DNA from: Chrysomallon squamiferum
Lineage: Eukaryota > Mollusca > Gastropoda > Neomphalida > Peltospiridae
Direction: 5' to 3'
Length of the DNA stretch: 37,500 bases
Assembly: GCA_012295275.1 (NCBI GenBank)
Contig: CM022672.1
Span: 31,094,527 to 31,132,026, forward strand
The notes under the pieces are model-generated. The model ran no database searches. It was not told the DNA's origin and was given only the letters and a program-made list of their open reading frames with translations. Positions 14,095-20,380 of this stretch are shown in pieces. A program made the translations under genes and the position numbers. Position 1 is the first letter of the stretch, and each line of letters begins with the position of its first letter.

Positions 14095-17000
14095 AAAATA
14101 TTCAAGGTGAAAATTAGAAAATATAAGTAATAATCGCAAATCTTTTTCAGAATAAAAGAGTAAAACTATTTTAACTTACTTTGACCAACTTTCCTTACAA
14201 AGAATTTCATCTCAGCAATGAAACTTCTGTAATAGAAAAAAAAAAATAATTATAATAATAACAAAAATTGTATTTGAAATGTTAATTCGCAAAAAAACAA
14301 AAATACAGGTAGATTTAAATTATATTCTTAATTTGTTTTTCGATGCATAAATGTTAGCATTTTCTATTTACTTTCACTCTTTATTTTTAAAAAAAAAATC
14401 ATTTAACAAACCAATACATATAAAGAAATTTAATATAATAATTAAATATAATTTAATATAATAATTAAAATTTATTAAAATACATTTTTGAAAAGCAATT
14501 TTTATTATAAAATGAATCACATTAGACACTGAGAAATAAAACAAAGATGAAATTTAATTATCATGTTATAAATCATTTTAATGCTTTGTCAGTTTATTAA
14601 AAACTTCGAGTAAAATATAAATTTTAAAAAATGCTAGTATTCATTCAATGAAAACAAATTTTAGAAACGGAAGAGTATTCTCATAAATGACAAAAATGAT
14701 GACAGTGTTATATCAAGGACACAAGCATAAGAATTTAAAATTGATGGAACTGTTTTTTTCTGAAATTAAGCAATAACGTTGCATCCATTTCAAAACACCC
14801 AAGTCCTACATCTTCTGTGATGAAGCAACAACTGAAAAACACATTAGAAATCTCCTTATGTTTAAACAAGTATAATTCCAAAAATAACAGGTTTCATTTC
14901 AAGTGTATTTGTAAAAAAAATTTGATATAGATGATTCATTCTAAGTGATTTACTAATTATCATCGAACCTTCTGGTCTCTGAAACTGAAACGTTTAACAT
15001 TATTTGTTTCTGAAATGTAAATAAACGTGAACGTAAGTTACTTACCGCTTGTTTCCAAGGTGATGCTGAACCTTGACCCCTCCCTCAGACGAAGACAGCA
15101 GCAGAGACCAAACAATCTCCAAGAATTATAAGAAACAGACCAGCCATCAATTTCAAACCATTACCAGGTCAGTGACCCCACTCACGAGGCAATGTATAGT
15201 ACGTCTGTACTGCATTTTCATAATCACTTAACAGTAACATTTACAACATTTATTTCCTAACAAATACCTTAAAAACACCTGACATGTTTAATCCTTTTCT
15301 GCACATTCATTAAATAAAAAAATTCTATTAACACATTTCAAGACCGTAGCAATACTGCTATTTTTTTTTTAAATTAAAATTCTAGGGATTAAATAAAAAA
15401 AAAAAAAAAAATTATTCAGTCTATTACTATCAGTATTACCGACATTTTAAGAAAAATAATGTTATAATCATACAAAAATAATAAACTGTTTGTTGTATTT
15501 CACAATTTTAGGCTGGTCTGTTTCCCCATACTTTTTTTTCTATTTTGGGGTGACAAGCTGAAACTTTATCAGCAAATCACCACAACAATGACTGGAGATT
15601 GTTTGTTCATTAAGTACGTCTATTTTAAAATAATAATTAAAAAAAAGGGCCTTAATAAATATTAAAACTTTAAAAATATTAAATATTAAAAGGTGGCCCT
15701 TGTATTATTAAAAACAAACTAGGCTTCATTAAAAAGCCTTAGAACATGTTTGTAGGTACCTATTGAAGTCTGGGCCTACTACAGAATATTTGTAATCTGC
15801 CTGAATTTTGTTGATCTGTAAAAACTGGTGCAGTCTACTTTTGGCATTTTCTAATGTCCAGTTGCCATGAATTTCTGCATTCATATCAACATCTTCTGAC
15901 TGAAAAAAATAAAAAACAACTTTTACAATTTAAAACAGATCAGGACATGCAAACGAATTTAAAACAAACGAAGGAGTTTTCAAATTAAAGTTTTGCCTAA
16001 TCAAAGCACAAATGGATAATTTGTTTTTGTCAACTTTCATATATGACAAACAGAATTATTTATTTTCAGTGTCACAGAAAAAATTAACAAAAGAATTTAG
16101 AATTTAGAACAGAATGTTAACAATCTCAGTACATTGAAGGATTTTCATCAAGTTTTTTGTAAGCACAAATTAATGTAAAAATGTGAATGTGAATGTAAAA
16201 ATATTTTTAACACTTTTACATTTTACACTGAAATACCACATTAAAAATATTTGCTTTTTAGAACTTATGGATTTATTTCTAAATATTTGAATCAAGAACC
16301 AAGAATATTTGCATTCAAACAAAATAAGTTATATACTTCCACTTTCACATTTACAAATGAAATACCTAATTACAAAAGCACATTTAAAATGTTTACTTTT
16401 TTTTTTCACATATTTCAGTACAGAAATATTTGAAATTAGAAAACAAAATGAAATATTTTTATTCTAACACAATGAGTTATTCACTCAATCCACGTTCACA
16501 TTTACAAGTGTGTAAAACTGAAATATCTGATCACAAAACCAATCTAAAAACATTCACTTTTTACAAAAATATCTGAATCTTAAATCAAAAAGAAATATTC
16601 ATAACCAAACACAGTAAACTATTTACTTCTTCCACTTTTTTTCTGTTGATCATATCAAGGTACTCCTGTGGGGGGCCTTTCTGGTATGCTGGGTATGTGC
16701 GAGGGGGGCCTCCCAAAGATATTGCTAAAAATAAAACATAGTTTCCACCATTATTAGGTAATGTTTTGTATTTCTACTGCATTTCATATCATTTTTATCC
16801 CACACAGCATTTATTCTAACAAATTTTTAACACTTCTAAATTAATCTTTTAATTAATTTCAACTGTAATCACTTCACCAGGTAATTTTTAGTATTTCTAT
16901 TGCATTTTTCTATCATTTTAACAGGTAAAATTTATCCCTAACAAATTATTAACACTTGTAAAATAATCTTTTAATAAAATAAAAATGAACATTGATTTCA

Positions 17001-18940
17001 ACCATAATCACTTTAATAGGTACAGTTTTCTACGGCATTTTCATATCACATTCTCTAATACAACACTTATTTCTAATACTATATTTTACTCTTTTAATAA
17101 AATAAAAGCTGAATATTAATTTCATTCATTAGCATGTCGCAGATTTTCTGCACTTTCATATCATTTTATCATACATTTATTTCAAACAAAATGTTTAAAA
17201 CATGTATTTTAATTTTTGAATATTAATTTCAACCATTTCTAGTCACTACTTAATAATAACATTTAGTGTTTCTACTGAATTTTCGTATCATTTTATCTCT
17301 TAACATTTATTGATAACAGATTTCTAACAGATTTCTAAACACTTATTTATAAGTTAAAATCATTCTGCCAGTTAATATGTATTTGTTAAGACTATGAATT
17401 TAAATTAAATGTCTATAAAATTGTGAATTTTTTAACAACTAAGAATGAATTATGTAAAGGTATTTTACCTGTTTCTGCTATTTCAGTAGGTAAAGGTTGG
17501 CCTCCAGGTAATTTTAGATCTCCCCCAGCCCCATTAGCTTCCCCAATTGCCTGAAAGTCCAGTGGTTTATTCTATGACAGACAAAAACACATAACTGCAT
17601 AACGAACTGTTCACAATAAAGAACGTAAGAAAAGAAAAAACACACTTTATTTTAAAATGAAATTTGTTTAAATAACCTACTTACAAAATAATACTTTTAT
17701 CATTAAAACATTTTTTGTTTGCTGATCAGTTGTTCAGAATTTAAACATCAATTTTTTATGATCATGTTAATCAATATAGTGTGTATGTTTATATACATAT
17801 ACATATATATATATATATATATATACACAAAAACACACACACACAGATATATTGTCTTTCTAATTTACTTTATTGAGCTGAATATTCCTTCATCATCTGC
17901 TTTTGATACATTTGACTCTTTCAGGCTTCTTCAAGAATTTTATATCAGAAATTTCTTTTTTTTTTTATTAGAAAACTGAGATTTGCACGACCCTATTTGA
18001 GAAGCACTGAAATTTTTGTCAGATATCTGTTATTATCTGACAGAACTAAATATACATGAGAGAGACTTTTAACAAGCTACTGCAATTAATGAAAAACAAA
18101 ACATAAAAGTCACCGTAGTTGCAGGAATCTCGGAAGGAAGCATGTCTCCCTGACGAATCAGATACTGACAGAAGTCGCGTGCCGCATTCGCTTGTGCATC
18201 TTTCTTTGATGTTGAAATTCCAACACCTACGTAGTTGTAGTTTGGTACGTGAACCTGTTGAATGTAATTTTAATCAAACTTACTGTTTTGTTAAGTAATT
18301 AGCTGGTGTGTTTTATTACTAATTTTACAAATAAAAATTAAATTTCTGAGGTACACTAATTTTGTTTTTTAGTTTTGTTTTGCTTACTTGGGCTCAACAT
18401 ACAAAATGTTTACATTTTTTTTTAATCTGAAAACAATTAAATCTTTTGTAAAAATTAAACTAAAAAAAAAAAATATAGTTATCATTATTAATTAATTACT
18501 AGTCTAAATTTACATACTTATATATGATTTCAAATCAGTTGCAACATATTTAATTAAAACAACATGGCTTGATAAATCTTTGTGACTGAAATATTTTTGT
18601 TTGACAGAAAACTACAAAATTCTTCATCTAGATTCACAGAAGGAATTTGCCAAAAAAAATAAAATCTTCATATATGAGCATTTTTGCACACAAACGTATA
18701 AAACAAATGTGAATTTATGCTAAATTAAATAACCAGTGTACATCGAAAACACATTCATGTTGATGTTTAGTTTGGATCTGTTTAAAGAGTTTACATCTAG
18801 ATAATAATTCTGAATTACATTACCTCACACTTAAACTTCAACCTGTGTTTGGGACCACTGGACTCAATTTCGTAGCTTGGAGTTAACCTCTTTCTTCCTA
18901 GCCATGCATACAGAACCTGCTTGATGTCTGTGTCACACAT
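109..18940 (-). CDS. DHX9: DHX9 / RNA helicase A (maleless) orthologue, 22 coding exons, 3' end off window
   Basis: Family role (known): an ATP-dependent 3'-5' DExH helicase that unwinds dsRNA and RNA:DNA hybrids, mainly in the nucleus, linked to transcription, splicing and dosage compensation in flies. Seen here: exons at 18824-18940, 18114-18254, 17469-17550, 16627-16724, 15760-15899, 14180-14226, 13353-13489, 12665-12754, 11701-11889, 10965-11042, 10084-10203, 8619-8690, 7920-8061, 7022-7104, 6205-6361, 5267-5382, 4082-4180, 3387-3501, 2266-2360, 1434-1507, 815-967 and 109-269 join in phase with GT-AG borders. Domain order: dsRBD1 (about residues 3-75), dsRBD2 (about 164-248), [11 protein letters not shown] transactivation segment (325-335), Walker [10 protein letters not shown] (404-412), DEIH (504-507), SAT (536-538), QRRGRAGR (758-765). 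The HA2/OB-fold and C-terminal tail lie beyond position 1. All catalytic motifs are intact, so the gene looks functional. Confidence 0.96.
270..814. repeat. DHX9 intron 21: homopolymer and AATA-rich low complexity
   Basis: Contains an A run of over 20 bases near 434-456, (AAT)n at 551-565, and T11 near 651. No extra coding signal seen apart from the splice sites of exons 21 and 22. Confidence 0.8.
815..967 (-). CDS. DHX9: DHX9 coding exon 21: motif VI
   Basis: 153 nt; [20 protein letters not shown], then [18 protein letters not shown] and [10 protein letters not shown] plus two bases. QRRGRAGR contains the arginine finger region. The donor gtagat overlaps an apparent TAG codon, so the reading frame seems to stop if splicing is ignored. 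Confidence 0.97.
1434..1507 (-). CDS. DHX9: DHX9 coding exon 20: motif V
   Basis: 74 nt; [20 protein letters not shown] then IDFC plus two bases. STNIAETS is motif V (RNA and ATP contact). Acceptor cctacag, donor gtaagt. Confidence 0.96.
1535..1812. repeat. Degenerate 80-100 bp tandem repeat in DHX9 intron 19
   Basis: About four diverged copies of a unit beginning TTCAGTTTATTATCA-like, followed by ATAAAGT-like and TGGCCA-like blocks (starts near 1538, 1599, 1665, 1698, 1766). The intron remainder (1813-2265) is A-rich, with an A19 run near 1921. Confidence 0.75.
2266..2360 (-). CDS. DHX9: DHX9 coding exon 19
   Basis: 95 nt; [20 protein letters not shown] then [22 protein letters not shown] is a conserved RHA-family lobe-2 string. 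The acceptor is tgttgcag with a poor pyrimidine tract, because 33-bp ACA-rich repeats begin directly upstream. Donor gtaaaa. Confidence 0.95.
2364..2438. repeat. 33-bp tandem repeat abutting the exon 19 acceptor
   Basis: CAACACATC recurs at 2364, 2397 and 2430 with intervening AAACACAC blocks (period exactly 33). It starts 4 bases from the exon 19 border, so on the transcribed strand it replaces the usual pyrimidine tract with TG-rich sequence. Confidence 0.9.
2443..2850. repeat. Degenerate tandem repeat in DHX9 intron 18
   Basis: Three diverged copies of a roughly 70-base core (AAATGTCAA..AATGT..CATTT..AATGTTCAG..TTGTATATGTCAT) begin near 2446, 2564 and 2764. They are separated by CCTAAAACACACTA blocks. 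A short (CTA)n lies at 2893-2930. Confidence 0.8.
3060..3400. repeat. ~108-bp tandem repeat containing the exon 18 donor
   Basis: The plus-strand string TGCTTACCAAATTCTGGAAT at 3380 (exon 18 end plus donor on the minus strand) recurs at 3271 with one change and at 3164 with one change, each followed by CAAAATTAACTGTATTT. Spacing is 107 and 109 bases. Confidence 0.93.
3387..3501 (-). CDS. DHX9: DHX9 coding exon 18: motif IV; donor duplicated in intron
   Basis: 115 nt; [20 protein letters not shown] then [18 protein letters not shown] plus one base. VFLPGW is motif IV of the DEAH/RHA family. The exon end and donor gtaagc belong to a roughly 109-bp tandem repeat extending into the intron. Confidence 0.96.
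3502..4081. repeat. DHX9 intron 17 with TG/TATG-rich microsatellite
   Basis: Nothing coding seen. (TTAA)n lies near 3542-3560 and an irregular TG/TGTA/TCTG tract at 3909-4035. Confidence 0.8.
4082..4180 (-). CDS. DHX9: DHX9 coding exon 17
   Basis: 33 codons, [18 protein letters not shown] through ...[12 protein letters not shown], corresponding to the start of RecA lobe 2. Acceptor tttgacag, donor gtcagt. No anomaly. Confidence 0.95.
4185..4320. repeat. ~85-bp tandem duplication in DHX9 intron 16
   Basis: AAATTCACTCTTTAG followed by ATATACACATTTTTCTAACATGAA-like sequence occurs at 4191 and again near 4278. The rest of the intron (4321-5266) is AT-rich with no supported gene. Confidence 0.8.
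5267..5382 (-). CDS. DHX9: DHX9 coding exon 16: lobe1/lobe2 linker
   Basis: 116 nt; [20 protein letters not shown] then an acidic/Lys-rich stretch ending [17 protein letters not shown] followed by a KKK...DDD linker is characteristic of DHX9. Donor gtaggt, phase 0. Confidence 0.95.
5383..6204. repeat. DHX9 intron 15 with a long (AT)n array
   Basis: (AT)n runs from about 5512 to 5570, interrupted by TGTATGTGTG, and resumes to 5601. The remainder is AT-rich. A 117-codon open frame at 5717-6070 on the plus strand has no recognisable composition or domain and I do not call it a gene. Confidence 0.8.
6205..6361 (-). CDS. DHX9: DHX9 coding exon 15: motif III (SAT)
   Basis: 157 nt; [20 protein letters not shown], then [16 protein letters not shown] and [12 protein letters not shown] plus one base. 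SAT couples ATP hydrolysis to unwinding. GC is visibly higher than in the flanking introns. Acceptor tctctgcag; the donor gttgta is atypical. Confidence 0.97.
6385..6790. repeat. Minisatellite of ~130-bp units in DHX9 intron 14
   Basis: ATTTCAACACATTTCAATATTAA-type cores occur near 6384, 6509 and 6638, with a shorter one near 6750. Each is followed by TTCCATGCTGAAA..CAAACTAGAAGA and TTTCCTCCTGTAG. Diverged but clear. The rest of the intron (6791-7021) is unremarkable. Confidence 0.88.
7022..7104 (-). CDS. DHX9: DHX9 coding exon 14: motif II (DEIH)
   Basis: 83 nt; [19 protein letters not shown] then DEIHERDIN. The DEIH box (504-507) coordinates Mg-ATP for hydrolysis. The acceptor and the first 40 or so exon bases are duplicated twice in the upstream intron. 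Confidence 0.97.
7070..7330. repeat. 87-94 bp tandem repeat containing the exon 14 acceptor
   Basis: The block CAGAGTTCCTGAAATAA (acceptor and exon start of exon 14 on the minus strand) occurs at 7097, 7184 and 7278. Each copy is preceded by a CCTCCTTC-rich exon-derived stretch. The remaining intron (7331-7919) has TC and CA microsatellites at 7748-7775 and 7812-7828. Confidence 0.93.
7920..8061 (-). CDS. DHX9: DHX9 coding exon 13: motif Ia/Ib
   Basis: 142 nt; [17 protein letters not shown] through ...[15 protein letters not shown] and ILYCTV plus one base. It carries the RNA-contacting PRR of motif Ia and the CTVG of motif Ib. Donor gttagc is unusual but required by the phase and by homology. 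Confidence 0.96.
8240..8626. repeat. Degenerate ~20-25 bp repeat containing the exon 12 donor
   Basis: Many variants of TTACCTGTGTTATGATAA fill the intron up to the exon. The exact 12-mer TTACCTGTGTTA occurs at 8296, 8472, 8594 and 8615, the last being the true donor. Other copies are changed by one or two bases. Confidence 0.92.
8619..8690 (-). CDS. DHX9: DHX9 coding exon 12: motif Ia region; donor in a minisatellite
   Basis: 24 codons, [19 protein letters not shown] through IVITQ. Joins exon 13 to give the TQPRR motif Ia (RNA binding). The donor CAG/gtaaca is one member of a degenerate repeat that fills the adjacent intron. Confidence 0.96.
9013..9889. mobile_element. Non-autonomous pogo/Tigger-like DNA transposon (877 bp)
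   Basis: The left end reads CAGTATTCCCTCGC and then TGTTCGCGG. The right end, reverse-complemented, reads CAGTATACCCTCACC and then TATTCGCGG. These are 23-24 bp terminal inverted repeats with three or so differences, and TA lies on both sides (9011-9012 and 9890-9891). CAGT...CCCTCGC...TCGCGG ends and a TA target are typical of Tigger/pogo elements. Inside there are only short frames and no transposase, so it must have been moved in trans. It sits in DHX9 intron 11 between exons 12 and 11. Confidence 0.88.
10084..10203 (-). CDS. DHX9: DHX9 coding exon 11: Walker A (motif I)
   Basis: 40 codons. Reads [17 protein letters not shown] and then [16 protein letters not shown], the nucleotide-binding P-loop with Lys410 and Thr411 as ATP-phosphate and Mg contacts. 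The exon ends exactly after the P-loop Gln at donor gtaatt. Confidence 0.97.
10208..10470. repeat. (AAT/AAC)n compound microsatellite
   Basis: About 260 bases of AATAAC, AAT, ACA and AAG triplets, immediately upstream of the Walker A exon acceptor on the minus strand. Low-complexity Leu/Ile-type frames through it are artefacts. The rest of the intron, to 10964, holds nothing recognised with confidence. Confidence 0.92.
10965..11042 (-). CDS. DHX9: DHX9 coding exon 10
   Basis: 26 codons, [18 protein letters not shown] through ...HEDRFLQE. It matches the helical segment between the transactivation region and helicase lobe 1. Donor gtaaat; phase 0 at both ends. Confidence 0.9.
11345..11615. repeat. 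Probable interspersed repeat, family unknown
   Basis: A 270-base block of higher complexity and GC than the surrounding intron. It includes CACGCCCATTTTTGCCAAAA, CGGCCATAATCTCCCACAC and TACCAAGTTTTATAAAAATC. The ends share only a weak inverted TGATTTTC/CAGATTTTC match. Phrases such as 'ATAATCTC..ACT..TCTGATTGG' recall dispersed elements in invertebrate genomes, but I cannot name one. Confidence 0.4.
11619..11682. repeat. (GT)n microsatellite at the exon 9 donor
   Basis: Mostly perfect GT with a few TATGT interruptions. It ends 18 bases downstream (transcript sense) of the exon 9 donor. Confidence 0.95.
11701..11889 (-). CDS. DHX9: DHX9 coding exon 9: minimal transactivation domain
   Basis: 63 codons. 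Contains [20 protein letters not shown], with Trp at about residues 325, 332 and 335. The spacing (7 then 3) matches the three tryptophans of the human segment known to contact RNA polymerase II. Donor gtttgg is non-consensus after position +3, and a (GT)n array follows about 10 bases into the intron. Confidence 0.96.
12510..12682. repeat. 58-bp tandem repeat containing the exon 8 donor
   Basis: AATTTGTACAAGTGAATTTA starts copies at 12510, 12564 and 12622. The last two are identical over the 58-base unit; the first is 4 bases shorter. Each ends ..ACTCACCAAACTTCGAGGTTT (first copy ACTCACCATACTTCG), which on the minus strand is exon end plus gtgagt donor. The remaining intron 8 (11890-12509) is AT-rich without other signals. 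Confidence 0.96.
12665..12754 (-). CDS. DHX9: DHX9 coding exon 8: linker; donor lies in a 58-bp tandem repeat
   Basis: 30 codons, [20 protein letters not shown] through ...IKPRSL, donor gtgagt. It corresponds to the amphipathic linker after dsRBD2. The last 20 or so exon bases and the donor are part of a tandem repeat whose other copies lie in the intron; only the proximal donor keeps the frame open. Confidence 0.88.
12921..13164. repeat. (TA)n/(TATG)n microsatellite in DHX9 intron 7
   Basis: About 240 bases of TA, GTAT and TTTATG units. The open Tyr/Ile/Cys frames on both strands are repeat artefacts. Confidence 0.95.
13353..13489 (-). CDS. DHX9: DHX9 coding exon 7: end of dsRBD2
   Basis: 137 nt; reads [20 protein letters not shown] and then [25 protein letters not shown], the C-terminal RNA-binding helix of dsRBD2 and the following Lys-rich linker. 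The donor gtctgt is weak compared with the other exons. Confidence 0.95.
13490..13885. repeat. Degenerate repeat adjoining the exon 7 acceptor
   Basis: AAATTTGTAAAATAATTAAAA-like cores lie near 13587, 13744 and 13831. A related copy, AGATTTGTAAAATAAGTAAAA, is at 13497 just past the acceptor. TTTAGGTTAAAGATAAT blocks recur between them. Diverged, so copy number is uncertain. Confidence 0.7.
14004..14093. repeat. (ACTA)n (CT)n (AT)n compound microsatellite
   Basis: ACTA repeats to about 14028, then an uninterrupted CT run of about 50 bases, then a short AT run. Confidence 0.95.
14180..14226 (-). CDS. DHX9: DHX9 coding exon 6: short dsRBD2 exon
   Basis: Only 47 nt. After completing Arg it reads [15 protein letters not shown], the beta strands of dsRBD2, and ends one base into the next codon. 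Acceptor ctattacag, donor gtaagt. Its short length matters for the candidate alternative exon upstream of it in intron 5. Confidence 0.93.
15046..15116 (-). other. DHX9: Candidate alternative/poison exon in DHX9 intron 5
   Basis: A GC-rich block in an otherwise AT-rich intron. Strong donor CAAGCG/gtaagtaac at 15045; usable acceptor TTCTTGGAG at 15117 with a modest pyrimidine tract. If spliced between exons 5 and 6 its 71 nt shift the frame and give a TGA seven codons into exon 6, consistent with an NMD-type poison exon. One of its frames reads [14 protein letters not shown] and would join exon 6 in phase, but has no Met and cannot be reached in frame from exon 5. It could also be chance or a relic. 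No transcript evidence is available here. Confidence 0.35.
15109..15605. repeat. Two-part inverted repeat in DHX9 intron 5
   Basis: 14 bases at 15132-15145 (GAAACAGACCAGCC) are the exact reverse complement of 15511-15524. 13 bases at 15109-15121 (CAAACAATCTCCA) are the exact reverse complement of 15593-15605. The arms are nested, with unequal spacers (10 and 68 bases), so the transcript could form two collinear stems. The rest of the intron (14227-15045 and 15606-15759) is AT-rich with nothing else recognised. Confidence 0.75.
15760..15899 (-). CDS. DHX9: DHX9 coding exon 5: start of dsRBD2
   Basis: 140 nt. Reads [20 protein letters not shown] and then ...[11 protein letters not shown] plus the first two bases of an Arg codon (phase 2). 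The [10 protein letters not shown] and VGPD..R strings are hallmark DHX9 dsRBD2 sequences. Donor gtacct. Confidence 0.95.
15940..16630. repeat. Degenerate ~145-bp repeats leading to the exon 4 donor
   Basis: Blocks such as AATAAGTTATATACTTCCAC (16322), AATGAGTTATTCACTCAATCCAC (16471) and GTAAACTATTTACTTCTTCCAC (16613) are related. The last one overlaps the exon 4 end. TTTACAAATGAAATA-type and AAATATTTGAAT-type cores recur between. Confidence 0.6.
16627..16724 (-). CDS. DHX9: DHX9 coding exon 4: Pro-rich linker
   Basis: 98 nt; completes the split Ala codon, then reads [18 protein letters not shown] and ends ...NRKKVEE at donor gtaaat. The pattern (Pro-rich, then a charged Lys/Glu helix before dsRBD2) resembles the DHX9 inter-domain linker. 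The region just past the donor is the last, partial copy of a degenerate intronic repeat. Confidence 0.82.
16735..17345. repeat. Degenerate ~120-bp repeats in DHX9 intron 3
   Basis: TTTCTACTGCATTTCATATCATTTTA-type, AACACTT..AAATAATCTTTTAATAAAAT-type and TTTCAACCATAATCACTT-type blocks recur about five times with heavy divergence. Confidence 0.7.
17469..17550 (-). CDS. DHX9: DHX9 coding exon 3: linker between dsRBDs
   Basis: 82 nt, 27 codons plus one base, reading [17 protein letters not shown], a Gly-rich low-conservation linker. It is accepted because both splice sites are good (ctttcag / gtaaaa) and it joins the flanking exons in phase. It has less homology support than the domain exons. 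Confidence 0.8.
17551..18113. repeat. DHX9 intron 2 with (TA)n(CA)n
   Basis: A (TA)n tract at 17794-17824 followed by ACAC at 17825-17844; otherwise AT-rich with no gene seen. The next intron (18255-18823) likewise holds only AT-rich sequence. Confidence 0.8.
18114..18254 (-). CDS. DHX9: DHX9 coding exon 2: second half of dsRBD1
   Basis: 47 codons starting [14 protein letters not shown]. It contains the dsRBD helix-2 signature [15 protein letters not shown], whose KKDAQ lysines are the RNA-backbone contacts in this family. The acceptor is ...caacag and the donor gtgact; phase 0 at both ends. Confidence 0.94.
18824..18940 (-). CDS. DHX9: DHX9 coding exon 1: start codon and first half of dsRBD1
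   Basis: ATG at 18940 begins [19 protein letters not shown], closely matching the DHX9 N-terminus where dsRBD1 starts within a few residues of the Met. There are 39 whole codons, ending ...FKCE before donor gtaatg (phase 0). Thirteen bases upstream of the ATG, at 18953/18954, is a pyrimidine tract plus cag. It looks like a real acceptor, so a separate 5'UTR exon is likely farther up (inference). Confidence 0.93.
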
Positions 18941-18959
18941 GACTGTCTATTTTCTGTTT

Positions 18960-19952
18960 TAAAAAAAAATAACATAAACCTAAGAGTCTGATAAAAAAAA
19001 AAAAAAAAAAAAAAAAAAGTAACTGCTTTCTACACCTTAACAATTTTAATATATTATTAATTATAATTATATTAATAATTGTTAAAAGTAAATCATGATA
19101 TATATTTTTAAGATTTATAATTCATAGTTCTTATATAATACTATATCAGACAAATTTTGATCATATTTATTATTATTTTAAATGTTTTAACATAACAAAT
19201 TTAATTATTTTTGATAAAAACTGAAAGTGAAACTTCACCAGATTTGATAAATTTTTTTAATAATTTATGATTTTCTATTACTAGTACATATATAGTGTTT
19301 GCCAGCCATAAACACAAGCCTTAATCTACACTGTGGGGTAATTTTAAATATGAAACAATTAATAAATACGATTGTGACTATAACTGAAACAAAATCTTTT
19401 GACTATTCTTCAATGTTATTGTCTGTTCAGACTGTGTCATTTCTGCATATTGAGGCTTGTCCTTCGCCTGAACTGAACTGATCGGGATAAAATAATGCAG
19501 TTTTGATGAAGATGGCATATAAAACACCAAAATGATAAAAATATTTATTTATTTATTTGTTTTAAATTAAAATAATTTAAAAATACCTATTTATTCTCGA
19601 TAACGTATTCATCTGATCGCAATAGACTGGTAATCCGGCAGACCAGATTTGGGTGAAATGCTACGCTGATAAGACTAAAAGAACGGATTAAAACGACTAA
19701 ATTTACGTCAGTTCCTTATATTTTTTTATTATTATTATTATTTTTTAAAATATGTTTAATAATTTGCATTGACTCGTAAGCTGGCTTTGCAAACATGTTC
19801 CCATAATATATTTTATCTACAAACTGTCTTCTCAACTGTTCTTTAGACATTTCTGCAACCAAAACGGGTTTCGAACCATACTTTTATTTTTTTCTTCTTT
19901 AATACTATTGATTATTTATTTTTTGGTTAGTTGCATTTTTAATTTATTTTTA

Positions 19953-19986
<34 letters not shown>

Positions 19987-20025
19987 TTTGTTGTTTGTTT
20001 ATTATTTTCCGTGCGTGGATATGTT

Positions 20026-20061
<36 letters not shown>

Positions 20062-20380
20062 CGGTTCGGATTTCAGTTTACTCTTTTTTAATTTAAAAAT
20101 ATTCTCATTAGTATATTTAAACAGCACGTTTATAAATAAAATAAGTACAATAATAATAATTGGTCCGCATTTCAGTTTAAACTGGTTAATTTACAACTGT
20201 TCACACCAATGTATTTTAAACAAAGCGCATTTATTAGGACGTTACTAAAAAAAAAACAATTAAAACAACTAAAACGATGACGACGACAATACTAATCTGT
20301 GTCAGCATCACACCCAGAAGTTTCTTTTTTTATAATAATAAATAATGAGTGGTGAAACTTTTCAAACAAAAATCTCTGCT
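18960..20380. other. AT-rich upstream region of DHX9; possible 5'UTR intron
   Basis: Holds A runs (18989-19017), (ATT)n at 19728-19742 and 19959-19983, and (AAT)n at 20029-20060. The acceptor at 18954 implies that this is at least partly an intron in the 5'UTR. A minus-strand donor candidate ATAG/gtattt lies near 19584 but is weak. Confidence 0.45.

Noticed and set aside
19855-19885. GGTTCGAAACC on the minus strand, a B-box-like match
   Set aside because: Upstream sequence is A/T-rich with no A box or cloverleaf; a chance match.
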